The notes: generated by a model from the letters alone, not told the origin. A stretch of 64,000 nt of DNA from Massilistercora timonensis (GCF_900312975.1 NZ_LT990039.1:1984001-2048000), one strand, 5' to 3'. Numbered from the stretch's first letter, positions 1 through 9,353 are shown. A program made the numbers and translations.

Positions 1-39
1 TTCATGAGGATCGTTTCCCTGGCTCCGGAAGTACTGTAA
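1..39 (+). CDS. rplN: Ribosomal protein L14, 3' end only
   Basis: The window opens in frame with FMRIVSLAPEVL followed by TAA, the conserved C-terminus of L14, a 23S rRNA binder at the subunit interface. The start lies upstream of the window. It sits 15 bases before the L24 gene, the standard spc operon order, and the L24 ribosome-binding site overlaps its stop. Confidence 0.9.
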   Translation, partial: FMRIVSLAPEVL

Positions 40-54
40 GGAGGTGCGTGCAAG

Positions 55-381
55 ATGTCATCATTAAAGATCAAGAAGGGCGACACCGTTAAAGTGATCG
101 CCGGCAAGGATAAAGACAAAGAAGGCAAGGTAATCGCTGTGAACCAGAAGGATGGCAAGGTTGTCGTTGAAGGCGTCAACATGCTGACCAAGCACACGAA
201 GCCCAGCGCCTCCAACCAGAACGGCGGGATCATCCATCAGGAAGGCCCCATCGACATTTCCAATGTGATGTACCTTCACAACGGAAAGGCCACCAGAATC
301 GGTTTCAAGGTGGAAGACGGCAAGAAAGTACGCTACGCGAAATCAACCGGCGAAGTGATCGCGGATAAGCAGGGTAAGTAA
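55..381 (+). CDS. rplX: 50S ribosomal protein L24
   Basis: 108 residues, normal for bacterial L24, an assembly initiator protein of the 50S subunit. The KOW motif is visible near the N-terminus (residues about 7-30, KKGDTVKVIAGKDKDKEGKV). AAGGAGG lies 10 bases before the ATG, which fixes the start. It is the second spc operon gene in the window, followed after 24 bases by rplE. Confidence 0.97.
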   Translation: MSSLKIKKGDTVKVIAGKDKDKEGKVIAVNQKDGKVVVEGVNMLTKHTKPSASNQNGGIIHQEGPIDISNVMYLHNGKATRIGFKVEDGKKVRYAKSTGEVIADKQGK

Positions 382-405
382 TCTTAAGGAAGGAGGTCCA
401 GGACT

Positions 406-945
406 TTGAGCAGACTGAAAGAACAGTACCAGAACGAGATCGTCGACGCACTGACGAAGAAGTTTGGTTATAAGAATATCATGGAAGTGCCGAAGCTCGA
501 TAAAGTTGTGATCAACATGGGCGTAGGCGAAGCAAAAGACAACGCGAAGATTTTGGATTCAGCAATTGCCGATCTTGAGCGGATCACCGGTCAGAAGGCA
601 GTGATCTGTAAGGCAAAGAAATCCGTTGCCAACTTTAAATTAAGAGAGGGAATGTCCATCGGATGTAAGGTTACACTGAGAGGCGAGAAGATGTATGAAT
701 TCGTTGACCGTCTGATCAACCTTGCTCTTCCCCGTGTACGTGACTTCCGCGGTGTAAACCCCAACGCTTTCGACGGAAGAGGAAACTATGCCCTTGGTAT
801 CAAGGAGCAGCTGATCTTCCCGGAGATCGAGTACGACAAGGTAGACAAAGTAAGAGGTATGGACGTTATCTTTGTCACAACCGCGAAGACTGACGAAGAG
901 GCCCGCGAGCTGCTGACACAGTTCAACATGCCTTTCAGAAAATAA
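406..945 (+). CDS. rplE: 50S ribosomal protein L5
   Basis: 179 residues, the usual bacterial L5 length. L5 binds 5S rRNA and forms part of the central protuberance. Recognisable L5 stretches include [11 protein letters not shown] (residues about 33-43), and [20 protein letters not shown] in the second half. The start is a TTG codon, supported by AGGAGG at 391-396 nine bases upstream and by the conserved MSRLKEQY N-terminus. Continuous with the spc operon; rpsZ follows after 11 bases. Confidence 0.96.
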   Translation: MSRLKEQYQNEIVDALTKKFGYKNIMEVPKLDKVVINMGVGEAKDNAKILDSAIADLERITGQKAVICKAKKSVANFKLREGMSIGCKVTLRGEKMYEFVDRLINLALPRVRDFRGVNPNAFDGRGNYALGIKEQLIFPEIEYDKVDKVRGMDVIFVTTAKTDEEARELLTQFNMPFRK

Positions 946-956
946 GGAGGTAAATT

Positions 957-1142
957 ATGGCTAAGACAGCAATGAAAGTTAAACAGCAGCGCAAAGCGAA
1001 ATTCTCCACCAGAGAATACAACCGCTGCAAAATTTGCGGACGTCCGCACGCATATTTGAGAAAATATGGAATCTGCCGTGTTTGCTTCCGCGAACTGGCA
1101 TATAAGGGACAGATTCCGGGTGTTAAGAAAGCAAGCTGGTAA
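957..1142 (+). CDS. rpsZ: 30S ribosomal protein S14, zinc-binding type
   Basis: 61 residues, the short zinc-containing form of S14 (type Z), which sits in the 30S head near S3 and S19. The two Cys pairs C24/C27 and C40/C43 (CKIC and CRVC) make the zinc site. The length and Cys pattern distinguish it from the zinc-free form of about 89-101 residues, which would be zinc-starvation induced in organisms having both. AAGGAGG precedes the ATG. Confidence 0.97.
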   Translation: MAKTAMKVKQQRKAKFSTREYNRCKICGRPHAYLRKYGICRVCFRELAYKGQIPGVKKASW

Positions 1143-1156
1143 GGAGGTAAGAGCAA

Positions 1157-1558
1157 ATGACAATGAGCGATCCAATCGCAGATATGCTTACAAGAATCCG
1201 TAATGCAAATACTGCAAAACACGATACTGTAGATGTTCCGTCATCTAAGATGAAGCTCGCAATCGCCAACATTCTGTTGGATGAAGGATATATTGAGAAG
1301 TATGAACTGATCGAAGACGGCGTATTCAAGACCATCCACATTACCTTGAAATACGGCGCGGACAAGAATGAGAAGGTAATCACAGGCCTTAAGAGAATCT
1401 CCAAACCGGGCTTGAGAGTCTACGCTGGAAGCGAAGACCTGCCGAAGGTACTTGGTGGACTGGGAACCGCAGTCATCTCTACCAACAAAGGCGTGATCAC
1501 CGACAAAGAAGCAAGAAAACTGGGTGTAGGCGGCGAAGTGCTGTGCTATATTTGGTAA
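1157..1558 (+). CDS. rpsH: 30S ribosomal protein S8
   Basis: 133 residues with the typical S8 N-terminus ([15 protein letters not shown]) and the C-terminal [12 protein letters not shown]8 binds the central domain of 16S rRNA; in Escherichia coli it also represses the spc operon at the L5 start, but no comparable site was identified here. The ATG at 1157 has AAGGAGG upstream; a second in-frame ATG at 1163 is less well spaced. The gene is followed by an unusually long structured spacer (1559-1794). Confidence 0.97.
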   Translation: MTMSDPIADMLTRIRNANTAKHDTVDVPSSKMKLAIANILLDEGYIEKYELIEDGVFKTIHITLKYGADKNEKVITGLKRISKPGLRVYAGSEDLPKVLGGLGTAVISTNKGVITDKEARKLGVGGEVLCYIW

Positions 1559-1566
1559 GCACTGAA

Positions 1567-1609
1567 CACTTAATGAAAGCAAGCCATAAGGCGCAGCTTG
1601 AATTTAGTG
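1567..1609 (+). repeat. Hairpin repeat, copy 1
   Basis: Starts CACTTAATGAAAGCAAGCC and ends GCAGCTTGAATTTAGTG. The ends pair (CACT with AGTG), as do inner segments AAGC/GCTT and GCC/GGC around an ATAA loop. Closely related copies lie at 1626-1670 and 8168-8212, all in ribosomal operon spacers. Function unknown. Confidence 0.75.
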
Positions 1610-1625
1610 AGAAGGCTGCTCCCAA

Positions 1626-1670
1626 GCGTTAGTGAAAGCAAGCCATAAGGCGCAGCTTGAACTTAGGCGC
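1626..1670 (+). repeat. Hairpin repeat, copy 2
   Basis: Shares the core GAAAGCAAGCCATAAGGCGC and GCTTGAA with copy 1, but its ends are changed to GCGTTAG and CTTAGGCGC. The core hairpin with GCC-ATAA-GGC is preserved. Confidence 0.7.
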
Positions 1671-1794
1671 ACGGAGCCTTTGAATCGGCTCCTGAAAAGC
1701 ACTTTGGCGTGAAACACCTCGCTAAGTGCGGAGTGTAACTGAAAACAGAGTGGGTAAGGCCCATTCCGAAAATTTAAGTTAAGGAGGATATGGT

Positions 1795-2337
1795 ATGTCA
1801 CGTATAGGAAGACTGCCGGTTGCGATTCCTGCAGGAGTTACTGTTGAGATCGCAGAGAACAATAAAGTGACTGTAAAGGGTCCTAAGGGGACATTGGTAA
1901 AGGAACTTCCTGTTGAGATGGAGATCAGGCAGGAAGGCGAAGAGATCGTTGTAACAAGACCAAACGACTTAAAGAAGATGAAATCTCTTCACGGTCTGAC
2001 CAGAACTCTGATCAACAACATGGTTGTGGGCGTGTCCAACGGATACGAGAAGGTTCTGGAAGTAAACGGTGTTGGATACAGAGCAGCAAAGTCTGGAAAT
2101 AAACTGACCCTGAACCTGGGATACTCTCATCCAGTCGAGATGGTTGATCCGGAAGGTGTTGAGACTGTCGTTGAAGGACAGAACAAGATCACCGTTAAGG
2201 GTATCGACAAAGAAAAAGTAGGCCAATACGCAGCTGAGATCAGAGACAAGAGAAGACCTGAGCCGTACAAGGGCAAGGGAATCAAGTACGCTGATGAAGT
2301 GATCCGGCGCAAAGTTGGTAAGACTGGTAAAAAATAA
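1795..2337 (+). CDS. rplF: 50S ribosomal protein L6
   Basis: 180 residues, typical L6, a protein near the factor-binding site of the 50S subunit. The N-terminus [15 protein letters not shown] and C-terminal [16 protein letters not shown] are family hallmarks of the two repeated L6 folds. AAGGAGG before the ATG sets the start. It follows the long structured spacer, so its translation is probably initiated independently of rpsH. Confidence 0.97.
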   Translation: MSRIGRLPVAIPAGVTVEIAENNKVTVKGPKGTLVKELPVEMEIRQEGEEIVVTRPNDLKKMKSLHGLTRTLINNMVVGVSNGYEKVLEVNGVGYRAAKSGNKLTLNLGYSHPVEMVDPEGVETVVEGQNKITVKGIDKEKVGQYAAEIRDKRRPEPYKGKGIKYADEVIRRKVGKTGKK

Positions 2338-2354
2338 GTAAGGAGAGTGTGAAA

Positions 2355-2723
2355 ATGGTTAGCAAGAAGTCAAGAAGTGTAGTACGTGTCAACAAGCACA
2401 GAAAAATACGTAACCGTTTGAGCGGTACCGCTGAGTGCCCTCGTCTGGCCGTGTTCAGAAGCAACAACCATATGTATGCGCAGATCATTGACGATACCGT
2501 TGGAAATACTCTGGTTTCCGCTTCCACTCTTCAGAAAGATGTGAAGGCAAACCTGGAGAAGACCAATGACGTTAACGCAGCGGCATATCTGGGCAAGGTG
2601 ATCGCAGAGAAAGCGATCGAAAAAGGGATCAAGGACGTTGTCTTTGACAGAGGCGGCTTTATCTATCAGGGTAAAGTTCAGGCATTAGCAGACGCAGCTA
2701 GAGAAGCTGGGCTGAATTTCTAG
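2355..2723 (+). CDS. rplR: 50S ribosomal protein L18
   Basis: 122 residues from ATG 2355 ([20 protein letters not shown]). L18 binds 5S rRNA together with L5. An in-frame GTG at 2349 would add two residues but sits right against the AGGAGAG ribosome-binding site at 2341-2347, so ATG 2355 is preferred. The C-terminal [20 protein letters not shown] is the conserved L18 end. rpsE follows after 14 bases. Confidence 0.96.
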   Translation: MVSKKSRSVVRVNKHRKIRNRLSGTAECPRLAVFRSNNHMYAQIIDDTVGNTLVSASTLQKDVKANLEKTNDVNAAAYLGKVIAEKAIEKGIKDVVFDRGGFIYQGKVQALADAAREAGLNF

Positions 2724-2737
2724 AAGGAGGAGCACAC

Positions 2738-3247
2738 ATGAAACAGGAACGTATTGATGCTAGTCAGTTAGAATTAAATGAAAAAGTAGTGTCAATTAAA
2801 CGTGTAACCAAAGTTGTTAAGGGTGGCCGTAATATGAGATTCACAGCTTTAGTAGTTGTCGGCGATGGAAATGGCCATGTTGGTGCAGGTTTAGGAAAAG
2901 CTACAGAAATTCCGGAAGCGATCCGCAAAGGAAAAGAGGATGCTGCAAAGCATCTCATCACTGTAGCGCTGAATGAGAATGAAAGTATTACCCATGATTT
3001 TATCGGTAAATTTGGCGGAGCTTCCGTACTGCTGAAAACAGCTCCGGAAGGTACCGGTGTGATCGCCGGAGGTCCGGCCCGTGCCGTGATCGAGATGGCG
3101 GGGATCAAAAACATCCGTACAAAATCTCTTGGTTCCAACAATAAGCAGAACGTTGTTCTGGCTACCATCGAGGGACTGAGACAGATCAAGACCCCGGAGG
3201 AGGTTTCCAGACTCCGCGGGAAATCTATCGAAGAAATCTTAGGCTAA
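2738..3247 (+). CDS. rpsE: 30S ribosomal protein S5
   Basis: 169 residues. S5 contributes to translational accuracy and mRNA unwinding at the entry site. The double-stranded-RNA-binding-like N-terminal domain contains [16 protein letters not shown], and the second domain begins around [24 protein letters not shown] precedes the ATG. It sits in the conserved order L18-S5-L30-L15. Confidence 0.97.
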   Translation: MKQERIDASQLELNEKVVSIKRVTKVVKGGRNMRFTALVVVGDGNGHVGAGLGKATEIPEAIRKGKEDAAKHLITVALNENESITHDFIGKFGGASVLLKTAPEGTGVIAGGPARAVIEMAGIKNIRTKSLGSNNKQNVVLATIEGLRQIKTPEEVSRLRGKSIEEILG

Positions 3248-3261
3248 GGAGGGAGATCAAG

Positions 3262-3441
3262 ATGGCAAATCTGAAAGTTACTTTAGTAAAGTCTACGATC
3301 GGCGCCGTACCGAAGCATAAGAAGACGGTAGAGGCTCTGGGTCTTAAGAAGCTTCACAAGACTGTGGAGCTGCCGGACAATGAGGCGACAAGAGGAATGA
3401 TCAAACAGGTACAGCACCTGGTAAAAGTGGAAGAAGCATAA
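3262..3441 (+). CDS. rpmD: 50S ribosomal protein L30
   Basis: 59 residues starting MANLKVTLVKSTIGAVPKHK and ending HLVKVEEA before TAA. L30 is a small 23S rRNA binder absent from some bacteria but standard in Firmicutes. AAGGAGGGAG lies before the ATG. It occupies the conserved slot between S5 and L15. Confidence 0.96.
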   Translation: MANLKVTLVKSTIGAVPKHKKTVEALGLKKLHKTVELPDNEATRGMIKQVQHLVKVEEA

Positions 3442-3468
3442 TCAAGAGACGGATAAGGAGGTGTTAGA

Positions 3469-3909
3469 ATGGATTTATCAAATTTAAGACCTGCTGACGG
3501 AGCAAAGCAGAGCGGCAATTTCAGAAGAGGACGCGGCCATGGTTCCGGAAACGGCAAGACAGCCGGCAAGGGACACAAAGGTCAGAAAGCACGTTCCGGC
3601 GGAGCAAGACCAGGTTTTGAAGGCGGACAGATGCCATTATACAGAAGAATTCCAAAGAGAGGCTTCAAATGTATTAATTCCAAAGATATCGTTGGCATTA
3701 ATGTAAGCGCTCTGGAAGTATTCGATAACGATGCCGTAGTTTCTGTTGAGACTCTGAAGGAAGCCGGTATCGTCAAAAATGTGAGAGACGGTGTGAAGAT
3801 CCTTGGAAACGGGGAACTGACAAAGAAACTCACCGTTCAGGCAAACGCGTTCAGCGCGGGCGCTGTCGCTAAGATTGAGGCGTTAGGTGGAAAAGCAGAG
3901 GTGATCTAA
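3469..3909 (+). CDS. rplO: 50S ribosomal protein L15
   Basis: 146 residues with the Gly/Arg-rich N-terminal tail typical of L15 ([19 protein letters not shown]), which threads into the 50S core, and a globular C-terminal half. Its stop codon shares a base with the secY start (TAATG), suggesting translational coupling between the last ribosomal protein gene and the translocon gene. Confidence 0.97.
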   Translation: MDLSNLRPADGAKQSGNFRRGRGHGSGNGKTAGKGHKGQKARSGGARPGFEGGQMPLYRRIPKRGFKCINSKDIVGINVSALEVFDNDAVVSVETLKEAGIVKNVRDGVKILGNGELTKKLTVQANAFSAGAVAKIEALGGKAEVI

Positions 3910-5231
3910 TGTTAGAGACTTTTCGGAGAGCATTTAAAATAAAAGATATCCGAAAGAAACTTGGGTATACATTTTTAATGTTGATCGTGATAAGGCTTGG
4001 ATCAGAACTGCCGACACCTGGAGTTGACCCAACATATATCCAGAACTTTTTCGCGGAAAACACCGGTGAAGCGTTTAATCTGTTTAACGCTTTCACCGGC
4101 GGTTCCTTTGAGAATATGTCGGTGTTCGCCCTCAGCATTACACCTTACATCACGTCTTCTATTATCATGCAGCTTCTTACCATTGCCATCCCTCAGTTGG
4201 AGGAGATGCGCAAAGAAGGAGAAGACGGCCGGAAGAAGATCACAGCGATCACCCGGTATCTCACGGTGGGACTTGCCCTGATCGAATCCACAGCCATGGC
4301 TATTGGATTTGGACGGCAGGGACTTCTGGTGGAATATAATTTTGTCAATGGCGCGATCGTTGTGCTGACACTGACCGCGGGAAGCGCGTTCCTGATGTGG
4401 ATCGGTGAGCGGATCACGGAGAAAGGCGTGGGAAATGGTATTTCCATCGTCCTGGTGATCAACATTATCTCCCGTGTGCCAAGCGACATGGCATCTCTCT
4501 TTAAGCAGTTTGTGTTTGTAGAGGGGAAAAGCCTGGCGTCCAGCGGCCTTGCGGCGCTGATCATCCTGGCGATCATTGTAGTGCTGGTAGTCTTTGTTGT
4601 CATCCTGCAGGGAGGCGAGCGGAAGATCCCGGTACAGTATTCCCAGAAGGTGGTCGGAAGAAGAACTTACGGCGGACAGTCTTCACATATTCCGTTGAAG
4701 GTCAATACAGCCGGCGTAATTCCCATCATCTTTTCCTCATCTCTGATGCAGTTTCCTATTGTTATCGCTTCCTTTATGGGTAAGGGAGAGGGAACCGGGA
4801 TCGGCGCGGAGATCTTAAGAGGAATGAACCAGAGTTTCTGGTGTAATCCGCAGTACCCGCAGTACAGCTGGGGTCTGGCGGTATACATTGTCCTGACGGT
4901 ATTCTTCGCATATTTTTATACCTCCATCACCTTTAATCCGATGGAGATCGCGAACAATATGAAGAAGAACGGCGGATTTATCCCTGGTATCCGTCCGGGC
5001 AAGCCAACGGTTGAATATCTGACAAAGATCCTGAACTATATTATCTTTATCGGAGCCTGCGGACTGATCCTGGTACAGATCGTCCCCATCTTCTTCAACG
5101 GTTGGATGGGAGCAAGCGTGTCATTTGGAGGGACGTCTCTCATCATTATCGTCAGCGTAGTGCTGGAGACGATGAAGCAGATTCAGTCTCAGACGCTTGT
5201 GCGCAATTATAAAGGATTTTTGAATAGTTAG
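3909..5231 (+). CDS. secY: Preprotein translocase subunit SecY
   Basis: 440 residues with about ten hydrophobic segments, the expected SecY length. SecY forms the protein-conducting channel in the plasma membrane with SecE and SecG. Diagnostic stretches include RLGSELPTPGVDP near the N-terminus (plug and first helices), GNGISIVLVINI, the cytoplasmic loop IPVQYSQKVVGRRTYGGQSS, and FNPMEIANNMKKNGGFIPGI. The start overlaps the L15 stop. This is the standard last gene of the spc operon proper. Confidence 0.97.
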   Translation: MLETFRRAFKIKDIRKKLGYTFLMLIVIRLGSELPTPGVDPTYIQNFFAENTGEAFNLFNAFTGGSFENMSVFALSITPYITSSIIMQLLTIAIPQLEEMRKEGEDGRKKITAITRYLTVGLALIESTAMAIGFGRQGLLVEYNFVNGAIVVLTLTAGSAFLMWIGERITEKGVGNGISIVLVINIISRVPSDMASLFKQFVFVEGKSLASSGLAALIILAIIVVLVVFVVILQGGERKIPVQYSQKVVGRRTYGGQSSHIPLKVNTAGVIPIIFSSSLMQFPIVIASFMGKGEGTGIGAEILRGMNQSFWCNPQYPQYSWGLAVYIVLTVFFAYFYTSITFNPMEIANNMKKNGGFIPGIRPGKPTVEYLTKILNYIIFIGACGLILVQIVPIFFNGWMGASVSFGGTSLIIIVSVVLETMKQIQSQTLVRNYKGFLNS

Positions 5232-5371
5232 CAGTCCGAAAGGACTGAGGCGGTGTTGCCGGGCAGAGCGGCCAGTAACGTTGCTCTGCCGGAGAACAAC
5301 GCCGGACACAAAGTAATGACTCGCGGGATTTTTTTTTCGCGGGTTAAAATGCTATAAAGGAGGAAGTAGTT
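5232..5371 (+). other. Structured spacer between secY and adk
   Basis: This 140-base spacer begins with a CAGTCC-GAAA-GGACTG hairpin (5232-5247). A larger imperfect stem follows, made of GGGCAGAGC (5261-5269) and GCTCTGCC (5283-5290) nested between CGGTGTTG and CAACGCCG. A run of nine T lies at 5329-5337 but not directly after a stem, so it is at best an attenuator. The adk ribosome-binding site AAAGGAGGAAG ends the spacer. Confidence 0.55.
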
Positions 5372-6016
5372 ATGAAGATCATTATGTTGGGCGCGCCGGG
5401 AGCCGGCAAGGGAACTCAGGCAAAGAAGATCGCCGCGAAATATGACATTCCCCATATTTCCACGGGAGATATCTTCCGGGCCAATATCAAGAACGGCACA
5501 GAGCTTGGAAAGAAAGCCAAGACCTACATGGATCAGGGACTTCTGGTGCCGGATGAGCTGGTGGTAGACCTGGTAGTGGATCGTGTCAACCAGGAAGACT
5601 GCGGGAAAGGCTATGTACTGGATGGATTCCCGCGTACCATTCCACAGGCAGAGGCTCTGGACAAAGCGCTTTCTGGTATGGGACAGAAGCTGGACTACGC
5701 TATCGATGTGGATGTGCCGGATGAGAATATCATCCGCCGTATGTCCGGACGCAGGGCGTGTGTAGGCTGCGGAGCTACATATCATCTGGAGTACGCGCCC
5801 ACGAAGAAAGAGGGTATCTGCGATGCCTGCGGCGGGGAACTGATCTTAAGAGACGACGATAAGCCGGAGACAGTGAAGAAGCGTCTGGATGTTTATCATG
5901 AGCAGACACAGCCGCTGATCGATTATTATACCAAGGCTGGAATCCTTAAGACCGTAGACGGAACTGTGGACATTGAGGACGTGTTCCGGGCGATCACGGA
6001 GATCCTGGAGGCTTAA
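5372..6016 (+). CDS. adk: Adenylate kinase
   Basis: 214 residues. It catalyses ATP + AMP = 2 ADP, keeping cytoplasmic adenylates in balance. The P-loop [10 protein letters not shown] is near the N-terminus, the AMP-binding STGDIFR follows, and DGFPRT is visible. The LID (residues about 126-165) carries two Cys pairs (CVGC and CDAC), so this is the zinc-LID form common in Gram-positive bacteria. The secY-adk-map order is standard in Firmicutes. Confidence 0.97.
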   Translation: MKIIMLGAPGAGKGTQAKKIAAKYDIPHISTGDIFRANIKNGTELGKKAKTYMDQGLLVPDELVVDLVVDRVNQEDCGKGYVLDGFPRTIPQAEALDKALSGMGQKLDYAIDVDVPDENIIRRMSGRRACVGCGATYHLEYAPTKKEGICDACGGELILRDDDKPETVKKRLDVYHEQTQPLIDYYTKAGILKTVDGTVDIEDVFRAITEILEA

Positions 6017-6020
6017 GATC

Positions 6021-6782
6021 ATGCCGATCACTGTAAAATCAGAACGGGAAATTGAACTCATGACTCAGGCCGGGCAGATCCTGGAGAAAGTTCATGATGA
6101 ACTGGCCAAAGAACTGCACGCCGGAATGACTACCAAGGATGTGGACCGGCTGGGGGAAGAGCTCATCAGAAGCTATGGCTGTATTCCTTCCTTTCTGGAT
6201 TACAACGGCTATCCTGCTTCTATCTGTGTCTCCGTCAATGACGAGGTGGTCCACGGGATCCCAAGCGAGCACCGGTTCTTAAGAGACGGGGATATCGTCA
6301 GCCTGGATGCGGGCGTGATCTACAAGGGTTACCACTCGGACGCGGCCCGGACCTACGGGATCGGGGAGATCAGCCAGGAGGCGAAGGATCTGATCCGGGT
6401 GACCCGGGAGTGCTTTTTCGAGGGTATAAAGTACGCGAAAGAGGGCAATCATTTATTTGACATCTCAGGGGCCATCGGGAGATATGCCACAGAGAGGGGC
6501 TACGGGGTAGTCCGGGATCTGTGCGGCCACGGGATCGGGACTGCCATGCACGAGGCGCCGGAGATCCCCAACTATGAGCAGAACCGCAAAGGGGTGCTCT
6601 TAAAGGCCGGGATGACTCTTGCCATTGAGCCCATGATCAATATCGGAGGCTGGGAAGTGGACTGGATGGACGACGACTGGACGGTAGTCACAAGAGACCA
6701 TTCCCTGTCCGCCCACTATGAGAACACGATACTGATCACAGCAGGGGAACCTAAGATTCTGTCCTACACAGGAGAGCAGTAA
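6021..6782 (+). CDS. map: Methionine aminopeptidase, type I
   Basis: 253 residues from ATG 6021 (MPITVKSEREIELM). It removes the initiator methionine from nascent proteins. The di-metal ligands of the pita-bread fold can be placed: Asp in SLDAGV, Asp in YHSDAA, His in GHGIGTAMHE, Glu in IEPMIN and Glu in YENTI. The ATG lies four bases after the adk stop. A longer in-frame reading from 5973 would run into adk and is not supported. Its stop overlaps the next start (TAATG). Confidence 0.96.
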   Translation: MPITVKSEREIELMTQAGQILEKVHDELAKELHAGMTTKDVDRLGEELIRSYGCIPSFLDYNGYPASICVSVNDEVVHGIPSEHRFLRDGDIVSLDAGVIYKGYHSDAARTYGIGEISQEAKDLIRVTRECFFEGIKYAKEGNHLFDISGAIGRYATERGYGVVRDLCGHGIGTAMHEAPEIPNYEQNRKGVLLKAGMTLAIEPMINIGGWEVDWMDDDWTVVTRDHSLSAHYENTILITAGEPKILSYTGEQ

Positions 6783-7051
6783 TGGCAGAGATAAGAAAAG
6801 GGATGCTGGCGCGGTCCCGGGCGGGACATGACGCCGGCGCCCTCTATGTGATAACAGAAGCAGACGACACATATGTATATTTAGTGGATGGCCGGATCCG
6901 GACGCTGGATAAGCCCAAGAAAAAGAAGCGCAGGCATATTCAGATCATCAGCCGGACGATGGATATCACCGGCGCGGACGACGCGAAGATCCGCCGGGAG
7001 CTTCGCGCGGCCGGAAGAGAAGAAGGAAAATCATATCTTACACAGCAATAG
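6782..7051 (+). CDS. KOW-domain RNA-binding protein (L14e/L27e-like)
   Basis: 89 residues. The N-terminal half reads as a KOW-like domain ([18 protein letters not shown]), followed by a basic stretch [10 protein letters not shown]. Clostridia commonly carry such a gene between map and infA, usually annotated as ribosomal protein L14E/L6E/L27E-like. Its role is not established; a ribosome or rRNA association is inferred from domain and place. It overlaps the map stop and is followed after 10 bases by infA. Confidence 0.8.
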   Translation: MAEIRKGMLARSRAGHDAGALYVITEADDTYVYLVDGRIRTLDKPKKKKRRHIQIISRTMDITGADDAKIRRELRAAGREEGKSYLTQQ

Positions 7052-7061
7052 GAGGAAGGAC

Positions 7062-7280
<219 letters not shown>

Positions 7281-7296
7281 ATTGCGAAAAAATCTA

Positions 7297-7326
7297 TTGA
7301 CTTTGCTGAAAATCAGGTGCTATAAT
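7297..7326 (+). promoter_or_regulatory. Promoter for the rpmJ-rplQ operon
   Basis: TTGACT at 7297-7302 and TATAAT at 7321-7326, 18 bases apart, with TGC directly before the -10 (extended -10). It lies between infA and rpmJ, so the alpha-operon genes can be transcribed separately from the spc genes. Confidence 0.8.
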
Positions 7327-7439
7327 GTATAGGCACGTTTTCCGGGGATTTTTATGCCCTTTTCTCAGGCGGCTGCAGAGATATGAGAGGGAAAGCGTGG
7401 AAAACTAAGGCATAGCAATGGATGAAAGGAGGCTCACCA

Positions 7440-7553
7440 ATGAAGGTTAGGTCATCAGTAAAACCAATTTGCGAGAAATGCAAAGTAATCAAAAGAAAAG
7501 GAAGCATTCGTATTATCTGCGAGAATCCGAAGCACAAACAGAGACAGGGCTAG
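7440..7553 (+). CDS. rpmJ: 50S ribosomal protein L36
   Basis: 37 residues (begins [20 protein letters not shown]). L36 is the smallest 50S protein. Its zinc ligands are C11, C14, C27 and H32, so this is the zinc-binding form. AAAGGAGG lies before the ATG. The position between infA and rpsM is universal in Firmicutes. The gene is 114 bases from a good promoter and is followed by a 244-base spacer. Confidence 0.97.
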   Translation: MKVRSSVKPICEKCKVIKRKGSIRIICENPKHKQRQG

Positions 7554-7797
7554 TTATTTTTGATCAGACAGATATCTGACGGCGACACACCAGGAGATGT
7601 GTAGGCTGTTTCAAATATACAAGGATACACTTTTAGCCGGTGGGATTCCTTCGTATATTGCTTCTAATGCCGGACTTTCAGGATTACATTTTCCAGAGAG
7701 ACCGGAAAGGGCGTGAATACCGACACGCCTGGACTGCGCGAAAAGCGGTCCCTATTAAAGTCGATATCAAAACAAAGAAAAAATGGAGGGAATTTAC
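7554..7797 (+). other. Long spacer before rpsM, possible leader RNA
   Basis: A 244-base spacer with no supported gene. Small inverted repeats are visible: CAGATATCTG near 7568-7577, TTTCC/GGAAA around 7690-7708, and GGACTGC/GCGGTCC at 7731-7737 and 7745-7751. The spacer could be the leader of an autoregulated ribosomal operon (S4 or S13 as ligand by analogy), but I recognise no known leader family. The rpsM ribosome-binding site GGAGGG ends it. Confidence 0.4.
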
Positions 7798-8166
7798 ATG
7801 GCTCGTATAGCAGGTGTAGACTTACCAAGAGACAAACGTGTAGAAATCGGACTGACTTATATTTACGGAATCGGAAGATCCAGTTCCAACCGTATCCTTG
7901 CAGAGGCTGGAGTAGATCCGGATATCCGCTGCAGAGATCTTACAGATGAGGACGTAAAGAAGATCAGCGCCGTGATCGATGAGACTCAGATGGTAGAAGG
8001 TGATCTTCGTCGTGAGATCGCTCTGAATATCAAGAGACTTCAGGAAATTGGCTGCTACAGAGGAATCCGTCACAGAAAAGGCCTTCCGGTTCGTGGTCAG
8101 AAGACAAAGACCAACGCAAGAACCAGAAAAGGTCCGAAGAGAACCGTAGCTAATAAAAAGAAATAG
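7798..8166 (+). CDS. rpsM: 30S ribosomal protein S13
   Basis: 122 residues from ATG 7798 ([20 protein letters not shown]), the normal S13 length. S13 sits in the 30S head and contacts the P-site tRNA and L5. The helix-two-turn-helix region and the basic C-terminal tail ([16 protein letters not shown]) are present. An in-frame ATG at 7783 coincides with the GGAGGG ribosome-binding site and is rejected as the start. Confidence 0.97.
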   Translation: MARIAGVDLPRDKRVEIGLTYIYGIGRSSSNRILAEAGVDPDIRCRDLTDEDVKKISAVIDETQMVEGDLRREIALNIKRLQEIGCYRGIRHRKGLPVRGQKTKTNARTRKGPKRTVANKKK

Positions 8167-8167
8167 A

Positions 8168-8212
8168 GCACTTAATGAAAGCAAGCCGTAAGGCGATGCT
8201 TGAGTTTAGTGC
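8168..8212 (+). repeat. Hairpin repeat, copy 3
   Basis: Reads GCACTTAATGAAAGCAAGCC, then GTAAGGC, then TGCTTGAGTTTAGTGC. The ends GCACT and AGTGC pair perfectly, and AGCA/TGCT and GCC/GGC pair inside. Compared with copy 1 the loop changes from ATAA to GTAA while the stems remain paired. It lies in the 117-base rpsM-rpsK spacer. Confidence 0.75.
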
Positions 8213-8283
8213 GAACTTCATTAATCCGTAACATTTTGATTTAATAATGTAGAAAGAAAAGGAAAGAGTAGGTTAGTTTTATT

Positions 8284-8679
8284 ATGGCAAAGAAAGTTAC
8301 AAAGAAAGTGACAAAAAAACGTGTCAAGAAAAACGTTGAACACGGACAGGCACACATCCAGTCATCCTTCAACAACACCATCGTTACGCTGACGGATGCA
8401 CAGGGCAACGCTCTGTCATGGGCAAGTGCCGGCGGTCTGGGATTCAGAGGTTCAAGGAAATCTACCCCTTATGCAGCGCAGATGGCAGCAGAGACTGCGG
8501 CAAAGGCTGCATTAGTACATGGTTTAAAAACAGTTGACGTTATGGTTAAAGGACCTGGTTCAGGAAGAGAAGCGGCAATCCGTGCTCTTCAGGCATGCGG
8601 GATCGATGTGACCAGCATCCGTGATGTAACTCCGGTTCCTCACAACGGATGCCGTCCGCCGAAGCGCAGAAGAGTGTAA
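8284..8679 (+). CDS. rpsK: 30S ribosomal protein S11
   Basis: 131 residues. S11 lines the mRNA exit platform of the 30S subunit. The Lys-rich N-terminal tail precedes the conserved [20 protein letters not shown], and the C-terminus [12 protein letters not shown] is universal. The gene lies in the normal S13-S11-S4-alpha order. The spacer before it holds hairpin repeat copy 3; the ribosome-binding site is weak (GAAAGGAAAGAG well upstream), unusual for this operon. Confidence 0.97.
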   Translation: MAKKVTKKVTKKRVKKNVEHGQAHIQSSFNNTIVTLTDAQGNALSWASAGGLGFRGSRKSTPYAAQMAAETAAKAALVHGLKTVDVMVKGPGSGREAAIRALQACGIDVTSIRDVTPVPHNGCRPPKRRRV

Positions 8680-8729
8680 TTTAGAAGTGTCGTAGAGCGA
8701 TTGAAGCAAATTTAGGAGGAAAATAAATC

Positions 8730-9323
8730 ATGGCAGTAAACAGAGTTCCTGTTCTGAAAAGATGCAGATCCCTTGGTATGGATCCGGTATATTTGGGAAT
8801 TGACAAAAAGTCAAACAGACAGCTGAAAAGATCCAACAGAAAGATGAGCGAGTACGCGCTGCAGCTCCGTGAGAAGCAGAAAGCGAAATTCATCTACGGT
8901 GTGCTGGAGAAACCTTTCAGAAATTATTATAAGAAAGCAAAACAGATGAGCGGTATGACAGGTGAGAACCTGATGCGCCTTCTGGAGACAAGACTGGACA
9001 ACGTTGTGTTCCGTCTTGGCCTGGCCAGAACCAGACGTGAGGCAAGACAGATCGTAGACCACAAGCATGTTCTGGTAAACGGCAAGCAGGTGAACATCCC
9101 TTCCTATATCGTGAAGGCCGGTGACACCATTGAAATCAAAGAAAAACACAAAAGCTCTCCAAGATATAAGGAGATCGTAGAGGTTACAGGCGGACGTCTG
9201 GTTCCGGAGTGGCTTGAGGCAGATCTTGAGAACCTGAAGGGAACCATCAAGGAGCTTCCGACACGTGACGTGATCGATGTTCCGGTTGACGAGATGCTGA
9301 TCGTCGAATTATATTCTAAATAA
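8730..9323 (+). CDS. rpsD: 30S ribosomal protein S4
   Basis: 197 residues. S4 is a primary 16S rRNA binder and assembly initiator and in several bacteria a translational repressor of its own operon. The S4 RNA-binding domain (about 88-150) contains [20 protein letters not shown] and [11 protein letters not shown]. Only one Cys (C12) is found in the N-terminal region, so this is the zinc-free form. TTAGGAGGAAAATAAATC precedes the ATG. Confidence 0.97.
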   Translation: MAVNRVPVLKRCRSLGMDPVYLGIDKKSNRQLKRSNRKMSEYALQLREKQKAKFIYGVLEKPFRNYYKKAKQMSGMTGENLMRLLETRLDNVVFRLGLARTRREARQIVDHKHVLVNGKQVNIPSYIVKAGDTIEIKEKHKSSPRYKEIVEVTGGRLVPEWLEADLENLKGTIKELPTRDVIDVPVDEMLIVELYSK

Positions 9324-9353
9324 TAACCCGCAACACCACAGGAGGTGGACCTA

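Larger units (their letters stand above)
1559..1794 (+). other. Structured spacer between rpsH and rplF
   Basis: This 236-base spacer interrupts an otherwise tight operon and has no plausible gene. It contains two copies of a hairpin repeat (1567-1609 and 1626-1670), then GGAGCC/GGCTCC arms at 1673-1678 and 1687-1692, then GCACTT/AAGTGC arms at 1699-1704 and 1724-1729. No T-run follows any of these stems, so they do not look like simple terminators. The rplF ribosome-binding site closes the spacer. Confidence 0.7.
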
